52,520 nucleotides of DNA, taken from positions 1-52,520 of the forward strand of contig NVUH01000036.1 in the NCBI GenBank assembly GCA_002401855.1. The letters are read 5' to 3'. Each line of letters opens with the position of its first letter. Position 1 is the stretch's first letter. This DNA comes from Hyphomicrobiales bacterium (GTDB lineage Bacteria > Pseudomonadota > Alphaproteobacteria > Rhizobiales > OSC116). Of the stretch, positions 1 through 8,114 are shown piece after piece. The notes below the pieces were generated by a model. That model made no database searches and had not been told where the DNA came from. It saw nothing but the letters and a program-made list of their open reading frames with translations. A program made the position numbers and the translations under genes.

Positions 1-84
1 AACGCTGCTGTAGAGGGGATTGATCTTACTAAATTTGCGCCTCCGTTACAAAAACCAATTGATGCAAAATCGGTTCATTTCTAG
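1..84 (+). CDS. C-terminal end of an unidentified protein (partial)
   Basis: The first 27 codons of the window read as one open frame ending in TAG, with the tail EGIDLTKFAPPLQKPIDAKS followed by VHF. The gene begins before the window, so its family cannot be named. A strong stem-loop follows about 30 bases after the stop, which supports this being a real gene end. Confidence 0.5.
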   Translation, partial: NAAVEGIDLTKFAPPLQKPIDAKSVHF

Positions 85-111
85 GGCTTAATAGCTTTTG
101 CAATTAGATAA

Positions 112-137
112 AAGGGGTGCCCAAGTGGGCACCCTTT
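112..137 (+). terminator. Rho-independent-like stem-loop after the partial gene
   Basis: GGGTGCCC (115-122) pairs perfectly with GGGCACCC (127-134) around an AAGT loop, and flanking A and T bases extend the stem. It lies just downstream of the stop at 84. The T tract is short (TTTCGTT), so termination strength is uncertain. Confidence 0.6.
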
Positions 138-919
138 CGTTAAAGTGTAAGTCAGATCACATGCTGCTTAATGCGCTCCAGATAGCATTTAAGATTTCTG
201 TACTTGATTTGCGGCGAGCATCTAGATTTTTTGTCCGCTTCTGTAGATGCATCAGTCGCCGCGCAGCCGTTAAGAGTGGTCGCAGCACCAGCTTTGGTCA
301 ACGCTTTCTGAACGTCTTCGGATAAAGGTTCAAACTTGTCCAAATTATATTCTTGTTTTAGGATTACCAGTTTTGACACACATGGAAGTCATTAGAAGCG
401 ATCGTTGTAGAGGCTTTTAATGGAAATAACTCATTCTCAAGAGTTGAAATTGAAGAGATTTCGAACCTTATGATTAATTTCTATATTGAACTAATTCATT
501 TGGAAAATTATTAACATGTTATAGGGAAAGTTTTACTTTTTTAACCATTAATGCTTGTGTGAATGACTAGGTAAATTTGGTATGTGACAGGTCATGTTTA
601 GCTTTCGTGCCGCTCCATATAGTAATTTAAGCAGTGGTTTGTTCAAAAAATAAGGGGTTTTTCTGACTTAATGCAGAATGATGGTGCCTATTCATCATAA
701 ACTGGATTCTATTCATTCTATCTTTGGCATTGTACGAACTAATTAAATTATGTTTTGTTACATTGGTTAGAAAATTGTTGACTATGATGTGCAAGTTATG
801 GAGGTTGTGAGCCCCGCAACCAAAACAGTATAAGCCTCACATAGTGGTTTTTTTGTAGCTGGTTGAAAGGAGGGGGGAAGCTGAATAGTGAGTTTAGGGC
901 TTAATAAGTTGCCTCGAAG
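138..919. other. Gene-poor stretch, no supported gene
   Basis: About 780 bases with no convincing gene. One 75-codon frame on the minus strand (379 down to 152, GTG start) exists, but it has no clear ribosome binding site and no recognised motif. A weak dyad GGTTG...CAACC lies at 803-821. The rest is A+T-rich and unstructured by eye, and could hold the unseen terminator of the hydrolase gene that ends at 920. Confidence 0.4.
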
Positions 920-2200
920 TTATGCTGTTAAATATGTGAAGATAATGCTAGTTCCGACTAACAAATCATTTATTTTCATGGCTTCTTGGGGGTTGTGGGA
1001 GCCATTTTGATTGCGGATGAAGATCATGCCTGTTGGTATGTTTTTGCCTGCAAAAACTGCGCTATCATGGCCGCCGCCAGAGGCGAATGTTATTGGTTTT
1101 AACTGATTGGCTTTCATGGCTTTTGAAAGGCCGGTTACAATTTTTTTATTCATTTTAACTGGTGGGTTGGAATTGACTTGATTCAATGTAAATTTGACCT
1201 TGCGAGTGATTTCTAGTTTTTTTATTTGGGTTTTGAGAAATTGATGCATTTCGGATAGTATTTTTGGGTTTTGGCTTCGTATGTCGAGACTGAAATTCAC
1301 TTCATCGGGTATACGGGATAAAGCATGTTTTTCGGGGTTGGTTGTCAGAACGCCAGAAGTGAGTACCAAATCATCGTCATTGTCTAATATCTGTTGCCAT
1401 TTTTTATCGAGATTTGATAGGAGGTCGGCGAGCGCCATAACGGGGTCTTTTCTATATTCTTTGGGCACCGCGCCCGAATGACCTGCTTCGCCTTGACAGC
1501 GTATGTTTTTATAGCGAAAGTTGCCTCTTATTGCTGAAACTATGGCGGCTGGTAGGTTTTGTTCTTCGAGTAGAGGGCCTTGTTCTATATGTAGTTCGAT
1601 AAATTCGATGATTGAGCTGGTGTTGATTAATGGTTGATGGTTTCTTATGGGTGTCATGTCTATGCCGATGTTGGACATATGGGTATCTAAGGTTTGTCCA
1701 TCGTCTTTATGTTTGGAGGCAAGCTCTTCATCGGAAATGACACCTAAAAGGCATTTTGAGCCAATATAGCAGGGGCCAAACCACGCGCTTTCTTCGCCGC
1801 GTAATGCGATTACTTTTACGGGGTGGGTGAAGGGTATGTTTTTTTGTTTGGCCTGAATTAGACAAAGTATGCCAGCGACTACACCTGCCAAACCATCGAA
1901 GTTTCCGCCCATGGGTACGCTATCGACATGGGAGCCGATGAGCGAGAAATTTGTTGCATCTGCGTGTTGTGGCAATGAGATGGTTGCGTTTTTCCCTGCG
2001 TCATATTTTACGGTTAAGCCAAATTCTTGGCATAATGATTGTAAATATTCTAGGGTTTGGGTTTCAATTTTGGAGAATGCGGGGCGGCTGATGCCATCGG
2101 TATCTTGGCTAAAAGCGGCAACATCTTTGAAAATTTTGGTGGCGATAGATGACAAGCTAGGCGAATTATTTGTTTCGATTAGGTTTTTCATGGTGGTCAT
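920..2200 (-). CDS. M20-family N-carbamoyl amino acid hydrolase / allantoate amidohydrolase-like
   Basis: A 426-residue zinc amidohydrolase of the M20 family (hydantoinase/carbamoylase type). The metal-binding motifs are in order: SHVDSVPMGGNFDG (about 90-103, H91 and D102), RGEESAWFGPCYIGSK (about 134-149), LHIEQGPLLE (about 203-212) and GGGHDSAVFA near the C-terminus. Members cleave N-carbamoyl-L-amino acids, ureidopropionate, ureidosuccinate or allantoate to release CO2 and ammonia. The length is normal. The start at 2200 has GGA about 9 bases upstream; a second ATG three codons in is possible. It is divergent from the XRE gene, and the shared intergenic region carries a perfect inverted repeat that recurs upstream of dctP. 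The pyrDK-TRAP operon nearby suggests N-carbamoyl-aspartate or a related ureido compound as substrate, which is inference. Confidence 0.88.
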   Translation of the reverse strand: MTTMKNLIETNNSPSLSSIATKIFKDVAAFSQDTDGISRPAFSKIETQTLEYLQSLCQEFGLTVKYDAGKNATISLPQHADATNFSLIGSHVDSVPMGGNFDGLAGVVAGILCLIQAKQKNIPFTHPVKVIALRGEESAWFGPCYIGSKCLLGVISDEELASKHKDDGQTLDTHMSNIGIDMTPIRNHQPLINTSSIIEFIELHIEQGPLLEEQNLPAAIVSAIRGNFRYKNIRCQGEAGHSGAVPKEYRKDPVMALADLLSNLDKKWQQILDNDDDLVLTSGVLTTNPEKHALSRIPDEVNFSLDIRSQNPKILSEMHQFLKTQIKKLEITRKVKFTLNQVNSNPPVKMNKKIVTGLSKAMKANQLKPITFASGGGHDSAVFAGKNIPTGMIFIRNQNGSHNPQEAMKINDLLVGTSIIFTYLTA

Positions 2201-2262
2201 ATGTCATCCGAGGTTTGCGCGAGTAAAACAATCAATTTAAATGGATTATTCGCAATGTCAAT

Positions 2263-2286
2263 ATTATTCTCATAATTGAGAATAAT
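2263..2286. promoter_or_regulatory. Operator: perfect 10-bp inverted repeat, copy 1
   Basis: ATTATTCTCA (2263-2272), TAAT spacer, TGAGAATAAT (2277-2286). It lies between the divergent hydrolase (start 2200) and XRE gene (start 2384). The identical arms, with the same preceding bases AATGTCAATATTATTCTCA, occur at 8061-8079 upstream of dctP. Most likely it is the binding site of the XRE protein encoded next to it. Confidence 0.8.
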
Positions 2287-2383
2287 GAAGTTAAATTGTA
2301 GAATGCTAGATATGTATTGCGATGGTTGTTGCGAATTTCTGGTATTTTTGTATGATTGTAGAAATTATTTTGAGGTTGAATCT

Positions 2384-3274
2384 ATGGATTCTCAATATCA
2401 GGCGATTCAAGAGGTGGGTGAAAGACTACGTGCCTTTAGAATTGGCGCCGGCTTAAGCCCAGAGGAAATTGCCAACCAAACGGGTATTTCTAGAGCTGCA
2501 ATATATCGGTATGAATCTGGACAGCCCATTCGCGTGGATACGTTGGCAAAAATTGCGCATTTATTGAATGTTTCATTGACTTCTTTATTGGGGGTTGGCT
2601 CTGAAAATATTGCGAGTGCATTGGTTTTTTTTGAGCGTATGCGCCAGCTTGAGGCAGAGGTTGATCATATTAGTGTGCTGTTTGGGCCGATTTCATATCT
2701 ATTAACCAGTGATGAGTTTGATGAATATTTGCCGCGGGTGTTATATGAAAGTGTGCCTGAACATGTGCAAGACCGAAAAGCTGCGTTAAATGACATTGAT
2801 AAAATAATTGAAGTTTTGAAAGAACGAAAGCTTAACTATTCGCAACGTAAGCCAAATATTGTGAGTTTGGTTTCTGCTAGTGAATTGGAACAATATGTTC
2901 GGTCTGGATTTATTGGTTGTGTGAACCCCAAGAATGTTGATGTTGAAGCGCGAAAAGACGTGGCGCGGCGTGAGGTTGAGAATATAATAAATTTGCTGAC
3001 CGACCCGCCGATCGGCATTCAAATTGGGATTGTGGTGGATTCTAGCCCTGGTAGTAGTTTTCAGATATTTACCCAATCGTCTCGGGCGCAATTGGCGGTG
3101 AGCCCGTTTAGGCTGGGTGCATTTGCGAATGTTAGAATTGGTGTGGCCAATATTACTTCGGTACACGAGACGGTTAAGCTGCATCAAGATGTGACGCAGC
3201 GGCTATGGAAGCGTAGTTTAAAAGGTGAGGCAGCAGTTAAGTGTTTGCAGCAGATTTTGGTGTCGCAGACTTAA
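2384..3274 (+). CDS. XRE-family HTH transcriptional regulator
   Basis: Predicted 296-residue regulator. The N-terminal Cro/C1 helix-turn-helix spans about residues 8-65 (EEIANQTGISRAAIYRYESG, then a helix ending in LTSLLGVG). It is followed by a roughly 220-residue C-terminal domain that I do not recognise and that may sense a ligand or oligomerise. The open frame extends 36 codons further upstream, but ATG 2384 is preferred because GAGG lies 8 bases upstream, the HTH follows directly, and a start near 2276 would place coding sequence over the operator. The gene sits between the hydrolase and the convergent pyrD end. Its proximity to operator copy 1 suggests autoregulation together with control of the hydrolase and the TRAP-pyrKD operon. 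Confidence 0.85.
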   Translation: MDSQYQAIQEVGERLRAFRIGAGLSPEEIANQTGISRAAIYRYESGQPIRVDTLAKIAHLLNVSLTSLLGVGSENIASALVFFERMRQLEAEVDHISVLFGPISYLLTSDEFDEYLPRVLYESVPEHVQDRKAALNDIDKIIEVLKERKLNYSQRKPNIVSLVSASELEQYVRSGFIGCVNPKNVDVEARKDVARREVENIINLLTDPPIGIQIGIVVDSSPGSSFQIFTQSSRAQLAVSPFRLGAFANVRIGVANITSVHETVKLHQDVTQRLWKRSLKGEAAVKCLQQILVSQT

Positions 3275-3301
3275 GGCTATCAATGCCAGTGCTGTGAGAG
3301 A

Positions 3302-4246
3302 CTATAGGGCGGCCTCCATAAATACGACTGCGTCTGCGGCGTCTTCATCTAAGACAGCGCCAACTAATTCTGAGACATTATTGATCTTTTCGGCCACTAG
3401 ATATTGCTCGAGTTGGGCTATGAGGGTTTGCATGATGGTGGGGTTGATGAATGTGGCGGTGCCGATTTGTACGGCGGTTGCACCTGCTAAAAGATATTCG
3501 ATTATGTCTTCGACGGTTGAAATTCCGCCGCAGCCGATGATGGGAATTTTGACTGATTTTGCGCATTGATAAGTCATGCGTAATGCAATGGGTTTTAATG
3601 ACGGGCCAGACAGGCCGCCCATTAAATTGCCCAATTTTGGTTTGCGGGTTTTAATGTCAATCGCCATGGAAAGCAGGGTGTTGGACACGACTAAGGCATC
3701 TGCGCCGCCTTGTTCGGCGGCGATGGCAACCTCTGTGGTTTCGCCTGTATTGGGGGTTAATTTTGCCCATAAAGGTAGGTCGGTGGCTTGTCTAAGCTTT
3801 GACATGACTTTGAAGGTGGATGAGGGGCGCATGGCAAACGCCTTGCCGCCTTCTTCTATATTGGGGCAGGAAATATTGACTTCGATGGCAGCGACGCCTG
3901 GGACGGAAATCTTTTCGCATATTTTGGCGAAATCATCGGCATTATGGGCTGAGATGCTGACCACCAGTGGGGCATTGTATTTTTTGTAAATGGGGATGGT
4001 GTTTTTGATGAAATGATCAATGCCTTTGCTGGGTATGCCGATTGAATTTAGCATTGAACCGCGCACTTCGCACACTCTGGGTGTGGCATTGCCGCCGCGT
4101 TTTTCTGTGGTTATGGTTTTGGTGACATGGGCGCCTAGACAGTCTAGATCAAAAACATCTGCCAAATCTTCTGAAAATGTACCTGAAGCGGGCATGATGG
4201 GGTTTTTTAAGATTATATCGCCAATTTTTGTGACTAAATTTACCAT
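3302..4246 (-). CDS. pyrD: Dihydroorotate dehydrogenase B, catalytic subunit
   Basis: A 314-residue FMN TIM-barrel protein of class 1B. It shows the N-terminal IMPASGTFSED segment, NSIGIPSKG, the catalytic-cysteine motif NISCPN (C127) and the phosphate-binding GCGGIS near residue 240. Class 1B enzymes work with PyrK to pass electrons from dihydroorotate to NAD+, or in reverse. The start overlaps the end of pyrK by 7 bases and has GAGG seven bases upstream, so translation is probably coupled. It is the last gene of the dctP-dctQ-dctM-pyrK-pyrD operon. Placement behind a TRAP importer rather than with pyr biosynthesis genes points to a catabolic or salvage role. A pyrimidine-degrading PreA/DPD-type role is less likely given the PyrK partner. 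Confidence 0.85.
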   Translation of the reverse strand: MVNLVTKIGDIILKNPIMPASGTFSEDLADVFDLDCLGAHVTKTITTEKRGGNATPRVCEVRGSMLNSIGIPSKGIDHFIKNTIPIYKKYNAPLVVSISAHNADDFAKICEKISVPGVAAIEVNISCPNIEEGGKAFAMRPSSTFKVMSKLRQATDLPLWAKLTPNTGETTEVAIAAEQGGADALVVSNTLLSMAIDIKTRKPKLGNLMGGLSGPSLKPIALRMTYQCAKSVKIPIIGCGGISTVEDIIEYLLAGATAVQIGTATFINPTIMQTLIAQLEQYLVAEKINNVSELVGAVLDEDAADAVVFMEAAL

Positions 4247-5085
4247 GCCATTGCCTCGCTTATTTTAAATACTGGGCCTTCGCGGCATACGCGCTCGTGG
4301 GTGATGCCGTGTTTTTTATTGAACGATCTGACGCAACATTGGCACATGCCAACACCGCATGCCATTTGTTGCTCTAGTGCTATTTCACCAGATATATTAT
4401 GTTGTTGGCCAATGTCTTGCAGTAGTTTTAAGAAGCGGTTTGAGCCACATGTGTACATGGCGTCGACTTTTCCATCGGCAATTAATTGTTCGATGATTAG
4501 TTTTATATTTTCAATGTTTGAGGTGTTTTGACTATCGGTAACGGTGATGACTTGGGCGCCGAGGTTGCGGAAATAATCGACTGACATTAAGACATCTTCA
4601 GACCGAGCGCTGCAAATGGCGGTTAAATTGCGGCCTAAGCGTTTGGCTTCAAGCGCCAACGGCGCTAGGGTGGCTAAGCCAACACCTCTTGCTAGCAATA
4701 GTAAGTTTTGGCAGTTATTTTCTATGTGAAAACCAACTCCTAGGGGGCCTAGGACATTTAATTTATCATTGGGGTTTAGCCCTGCCAAGGTTCTGGTGCC
4801 TTCACCTGTGACTTTATATAAAAAATGCAGCTCGCGTTTTTGTGGGTAATAGCCGTAAATGCTCATGGGGCGGCGTAGATAGGGTTGATCGATGGTTTCA
4901 AGCGGGCAGAGCAGGTGAAAAAACTGACCTGGTTGGCAATTTAGAATCTCTGTTGGGGCATCCAAAATGAGTTTGCGGTATTCGCCATTGATTGACTGGT
5001 TGCTTTTGACAACAGTCACTGCTTCTTGGATCGGGTAAGATGTTTGAAGATCTTGCCCGTTTGCCTGTGATTTACATTTTGACAT
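4240..5085 (-). CDS. pyrK: Dihydroorotate dehydrogenase electron-transfer subunit (FAD, [2Fe-2S])
   Basis: A 281-residue ferredoxin-reductase-like protein. The FAD-binding motif RRPMSIYG is at 71-78, and a glycine-rich LLARGVGLATLAP at about 130-142 contacts NAD(H). The C-terminal [2Fe-2S] cluster ligands appear in CGVGMCQCC (C243, C248, C251) and VCREGPVF (C267). PyrK oxidises or reduces NAD(H) and shuttles electrons to the FMN of PyrD. It has a roughly 20-residue N-terminal extension relative to usual family members. The start has AAGGT about 8 bases upstream. It follows dctM by 12 bases. Confidence 0.87.
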   Translation of the reverse strand: MSKCKSQANGQDLQTSYPIQEAVTVVKSNQSINGEYRKLILDAPTEILNCQPGQFFHLLCPLETIDQPYLRRPMSIYGYYPQKRELHFLYKVTGEGTRTLAGLNPNDKLNVLGPLGVGFHIENNCQNLLLLARGVGLATLAPLALEAKRLGRNLTAICSARSEDVLMSVDYFRNLGAQVITVTDSQNTSNIENIKLIIEQLIADGKVDAMYTCGSNRFLKLLQDIGQQHNISGEIALEQQMACGVGMCQCCVRSFNKKHGITHERVCREGPVFKISEAMAW

Positions 5086-5097
5086 TTTAGTTACCTT

Positions 5098-6378
5098 TTA
5101 ACCAAATATGAGGTTAGGAATAAACAGGGATATTGCGGGTATATAAGTGATGATGAACAGGACAATCAGGTTTACGCCGACAAATGGCCATACGCCCTTT
5201 ATGATGTTTAAAACGGGTTTGTTGAGGGTTGAAGCTGCGACGAATATATCCAATCCAAATGGCGGGGTTATCATGCCTAGGCCGATATTTAATGTGACGA
5301 TCATGCCGAAATGGACGGGGTCTACACCGAGTGCCATGGCGACGGGAAATAACGGCGGAACGAGGATAAGCAATGCGGAATTTGGATCTATAAACATGCC
5401 TGCAATTAAGAAACATATATTGACGACTAATAAGAATTCTAATGGTCCTGCTTCAATTAGAGTTAGGAACTCGGTTATCTGGGTTGGGACTTGAGCGAGG
5501 GTGATGTAGAATGAAATGAGGCCGCCCATGGCCAATAGAATAAAGATGATGGATGTTGATATGGCGCTTCGCTCGGTGATTTCTACCAAATCTTTGAAAC
5601 CGAAATTTCTGTATATGACCATTTCGACAAATATGGCATAGACAACACTGGCAGCGGCGGCTTCTGTTGGGGTCATGAAACCCGAATAAATGCCGCCGAG
5701 AATAATGACTGGCATGCCCAGTGCCCAGATGGCTTCGCGGGCGGCGATTAGGCGTTGCTTCCATGTGGTTTTTTGGCCTGCTTCGATGCCTGCCCTGCGT
5801 GCCTCGAACCAAACCATAACTGCGAATGCGAAGCCGAGAAGGATGCCGACAGCCAAGCCGCCAGCAAATAATTTGGCAATTGATGTGCCTGTCATCCAAC
5901 CATATATAATGAAGGTGATTGAAGGGGGGATGAGCAATGCGGTTTCGGCACTTGCGACCAATAGGCCTAGGCTGAATTTTTCGGAAAAACCAGATTTGCG
6001 CATTTCCGGATAGACCATATTGCCCATGGCGGCGACCGTGGCGGGCGCGGAGCCTGATACGGAACCGAATGCCATTGAGCCGCCAATTGCGGTATGCCCC
6101 ATGCCGCCTTTGGTGTGGCCGATGAGGGTGCGGATGAAGCCGGTTAATTGCTTGGCAATTTGACCAGACCCCATAAGGTGGGCTGCGAATATAAAAAACG
6201 GTATGGCTAATAATGTCGTGTGGTCGATGCCACCGAATATTTTTTGGATTATGGCGGCATCTGGAAGTGTGGAATAGTAGGCTTCTTTGGTGAGAAGGGA
6301 TGGGACGCCAAGGACTAAAAACATTTCAAAGCCGAGGATTAATAAAGCTATGGCTAGCAAAATAATGATGAGTAACAT
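5098..6378 (-). CDS. dctM: TRAP transporter large permease, DctM family
   Basis: A 426-residue, strongly hydrophobic protein with about 12 predicted membrane segments, the length and layout of the DctM ion-coupled transport subunit. Family-typical stretches include FILLAMGG in the middle and the C-terminal LGMITPPFGLD. It imports the ligand delivered by DctP using a sodium or proton gradient. A good AAGGAG lies upstream, and its ATG overlaps the dctQ stop by one base (TAATG), so the two are translationally coupled. Substrate cannot be read from this subunit. The downstream pyrK-pyrD genes make a pyrimidine acid such as orotate or dihydroorotate a reasonable guess. Confidence 0.92.
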   Translation of the reverse strand: MLLIIILLAIALLILGFEMFLVLGVPSLLTKEAYYSTLPDAAIIQKIFGGIDHTTLLAIPFFIFAAHLMGSGQIAKQLTGFIRTLIGHTKGGMGHTAIGGSMAFGSVSGSAPATVAAMGNMVYPEMRKSGFSEKFSLGLLVASAETALLIPPSITFIIYGWMTGTSIAKLFAGGLAVGILLGFAFAVMVWFEARRAGIEAGQKTTWKQRLIAAREAIWALGMPVIILGGIYSGFMTPTEAAAASVVYAIFVEMVIYRNFGFKDLVEITERSAISTSIIFILLAMGGLISFYITLAQVPTQITEFLTLIEAGPLEFLLVVNICFLIAGMFIDPNSALLILVPPLFPVAMALGVDPVHFGMIVTLNIGLGMITPPFGLDIFVAASTLNKPVLNIIKGVWPFVGVNLIVLFIITYIPAISLFIPNLIFG

Positions 6379-6875
6379 TAGCTTTCTCCTTGGTTAGAAA
6401 ATCGGTTGATGATTCCGAAGAAACTGAGTGCATATCGAAGGGCTAATAATGAAAAGCCTATCACGGGGGCGGTATAAATCCAGCCCATTGGTAGATCTAA
6501 TGTTGGGCTTGTTTGGCCTGTCATTAATACGAATTTGACTAGGCTATAGCTTTGCCAAACTAAATAGAGCGAGAATAAGCAACCGGTTGCGTCAATTATT
6601 TTATATAAAAACCAAGCTATTTTGGTTGGTAGAATTGAATGGATGGTATTGATGCTGACATGGCGGCCTTTTTCTAGCGCTAAGCCCAAGCCTAGAAAAA
6701 CCAAGAAACCGTTCATAATGCGGACGGCTTCTTCTATCCATGCAAAATCACTGGCTATTGTGCCTGCAAATTCTCTGATCAAGATGTTAATAAAGAATAG
6801 AGCGACCATGGTAAGAAATATTCCAACCAGTGAATAGCGCTCGATATTTCTTATAAACCCTAATGCGACCGACAT
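6378..6875 (-). CDS. dctQ: TRAP transporter small permease, DctQ family
   Basis: A 165-residue protein with four predicted membrane helices, the usual DctQ size. It shows the typical FAWIEEAVR stretch at about 44-52 and an LGLALEKGRHVSI motif at about 61-73. It forms the membrane complex with DctM. AGGAG lies about 6 bases before the ATG. It is separated from dctP by 82 bases containing a strong stem-loop, and is joined to dctM by a TAATG overlap. Confidence 0.88.
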   Translation of the reverse strand: MSVALGFIRNIERYSLVGIFLTMVALFFINILIREFAGTIASDFAWIEEAVRIMNGFLVFLGLGLALEKGRHVSINTIHSILPTKIAWFLYKIIDATGCLFSLYLVWQSYSLVKFVLMTGQTSPTLDLPMGWIYTAPVIGFSLLALRYALSFFGIINRFSNQGES

Positions 6876-6904
6876 TATGTCTCCTAAGCTTATTTATAAA
6901 ATAA

Positions 6905-6941
6905 ACCCATACAGACATTTATTTCGAAACATCTGTATGGA
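6905..6941 (-). terminator. Intercistronic stem-loop between dctP and dctQ
   Basis: On the minus strand CCATACAGATGTTT pairs with AAATGTCTGTATGG around a six-base loop, giving 14 pairs of which two are G-T. Downstream the transcript continues GTTTATTTTATAAAT, which is not a clean T tract. It is probably a partial terminator or RNA-protecting hairpin that raises dctP expression above the membrane genes. Confidence 0.65.
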
Positions 6942-6957
6942 TTATAGGGGTTTTATA

Positions 6958-7986
6958 TTATTTTAGTTTGGAATATTCTTCTTCATAAAGGTCGATTAGA
7001 GCTTGTCCTTTATCACCATAGCGTTCCAAAAATGCGTTGATAGTGGGTTCGTACATTTTGGCTCTGAATTCTTGTTTTTCTTGTTCAGAGACGACGCGTA
7101 TGTTGATGTCGCTATTGCCGATCACCTCAAGTGCGGTTTTTATAGATGCGGCTTTGTGAGCGCGTAATTCAGGCACAACTTCGGCAAAAGCCTCAATGAT
7201 GATGGTTTTGTAGTCATCTGGCAAAGCTGCCCACCACGCTGAATTGAATAAAATCACATCTTCCATGGCACCATGTTCAGAAATTGTTAGATATTTCTGC
7301 ACTTCAAAAAACTTCATGCGTTGAATTGTATCTAGTGGGTTCTCTTGGCCATCAATCACACCTGTTTGCAATGACGTATATAATTCACTGAACGGCAAGG
7401 CAATTGCAGATGCGCCTAAGGCATCAAATTGTTTAATTAGGATTTTGGAATCCATAACGCGGAATTTTTGGCCTTCGAATGCGGATATATCGTCAAGTGG
7501 TTTGCTTGAGGTGAAGTTTTTTAAGCCATTGGGCCATAATGCAACGCCAACTAGGCCTTTGCTTTCGAAAGTTTTGAGCAATGCTTGCCCAAATGGTCCT
7601 GTTCTTAATTGATGCGCGTGATCTGGGTTGGTGGGAAGTAAGAACGGGATGTCTAGAATTGATATGGCTGGATTAAACCCGCCTAAAAATGCGGCTGGCG
7701 CTACGGTTGCTTGTATCGTGCCAAGCTGTGTGCCTTCGTTTAATTGACGTTGGTTGCCGAGCTGAGATTGTGGGAATAGTTTAAACGTAACTTCGCCATT
7801 GGTACGTTCATTGACAAGTTTGGCAACTTTTTCTAAATGTACGTGTCGGCTTTGTTGGGCAGATTCTAGATGGCCAATATTTGCAAGATATTCTGCTGCA
7901 AAAGTTTGGCTCGCAGAAATTATCAGCGAACTTGCAACAATTGTTGCTGCTGTATAAAATCTAAATGATTTATAATTGAACTTCAT
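6958..7986 (-). CDS. dctP: TRAP transporter substrate-binding protein, DctP family
   Basis: A 342-residue periplasmic binding protein. Residues 1-30 form a signal peptide (basic MKFNYKSFRF, hydrophobic core, cleavage near TFA-AEY). The mature part has the family features FPQSQLGNQRQLNEG and GVIDGQENPLD, the latter including the conserved region that contacts carboxylate ligands. GGGGAATAG lies just upstream of the ATG. It is the first gene of the TRAP-pyrKD operon, directly preceded by operator copy 2 at 8068-8095. Ligands of this family are usually carboxylates, which fits orotate-like or ureido acids, but the sequence does not prove it. Confidence 0.93.
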   Translation of the reverse strand: MKFNYKSFRFYTAATIVASSLIISASQTFAAEYLANIGHLESAQQSRHVHLEKVAKLVNERTNGEVTFKLFPQSQLGNQRQLNEGTQLGTIQATVAPAAFLGGFNPAISILDIPFLLPTNPDHAHQLRTGPFGQALLKTFESKGLVGVALWPNGLKNFTSSKPLDDISAFEGQKFRVMDSKILIKQFDALGASAIALPFSELYTSLQTGVIDGQENPLDTIQRMKFFEVQKYLTISEHGAMEDVILFNSAWWAALPDDYKTIIIEAFAEVVPELRAHKAASIKTALEVIGNSDINIRVVSEQEKQEFRAKMYEPTINAFLERYGDKGQALIDLYEEEYSKLK

Positions 7987-8067
7987 TCTATTCCCCTTTT
8001 TGGATGGTGATTCTTTTTGAATCGTTTTTTATCATTATAGCAGTAAAAGAATAATCAGCGAATGTCA

Positions 8068-8095
8068 ATATTATTCTCATTTTTGAGAATAATAT
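8068..8095. promoter_or_regulatory. Operator: perfect inverted repeat, copy 2
   Basis: ATATTATTCTCA (8068-8079), TTTT spacer, TGAGAATAATAT (8084-8095): 12-bp perfect arms. The inner 10 bp are identical to the arms at 2263-2286, and the preceding AATGTCA is shared as well. It lies 82 bases before the dctP ATG, where it could control the TRAP-pyrKD promoter. Confidence 0.8.
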
Positions 8096-8114
8096 CAATT
8101 ATGAAATATTTTTT

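Noticed and set aside
152..379. 75-codon minus-strand frame, and a 75-codon plus-strand frame over nearly the same bases
   Set aside because: Neither has a clear ribosome binding site or recognisable motif. The minus frame has an odd composition and a GTG start, and there is no operon partner. Kept only as a remark in the gene-poor stretch.
803..821. GGTTG/CAACC dyad as terminator of the hydrolase gene
   Set aside because: Only five pairs with a nine-base loop, about 100 bases beyond the stop and without T tract on the minus strand.
2276..2383. Longer N-terminus for the XRE regulator
   Set aside because: It would start inside the operator dyad, adds a cysteine-rich segment unlike an HTH protein, and lacks the GAGG site that precedes ATG 2384.
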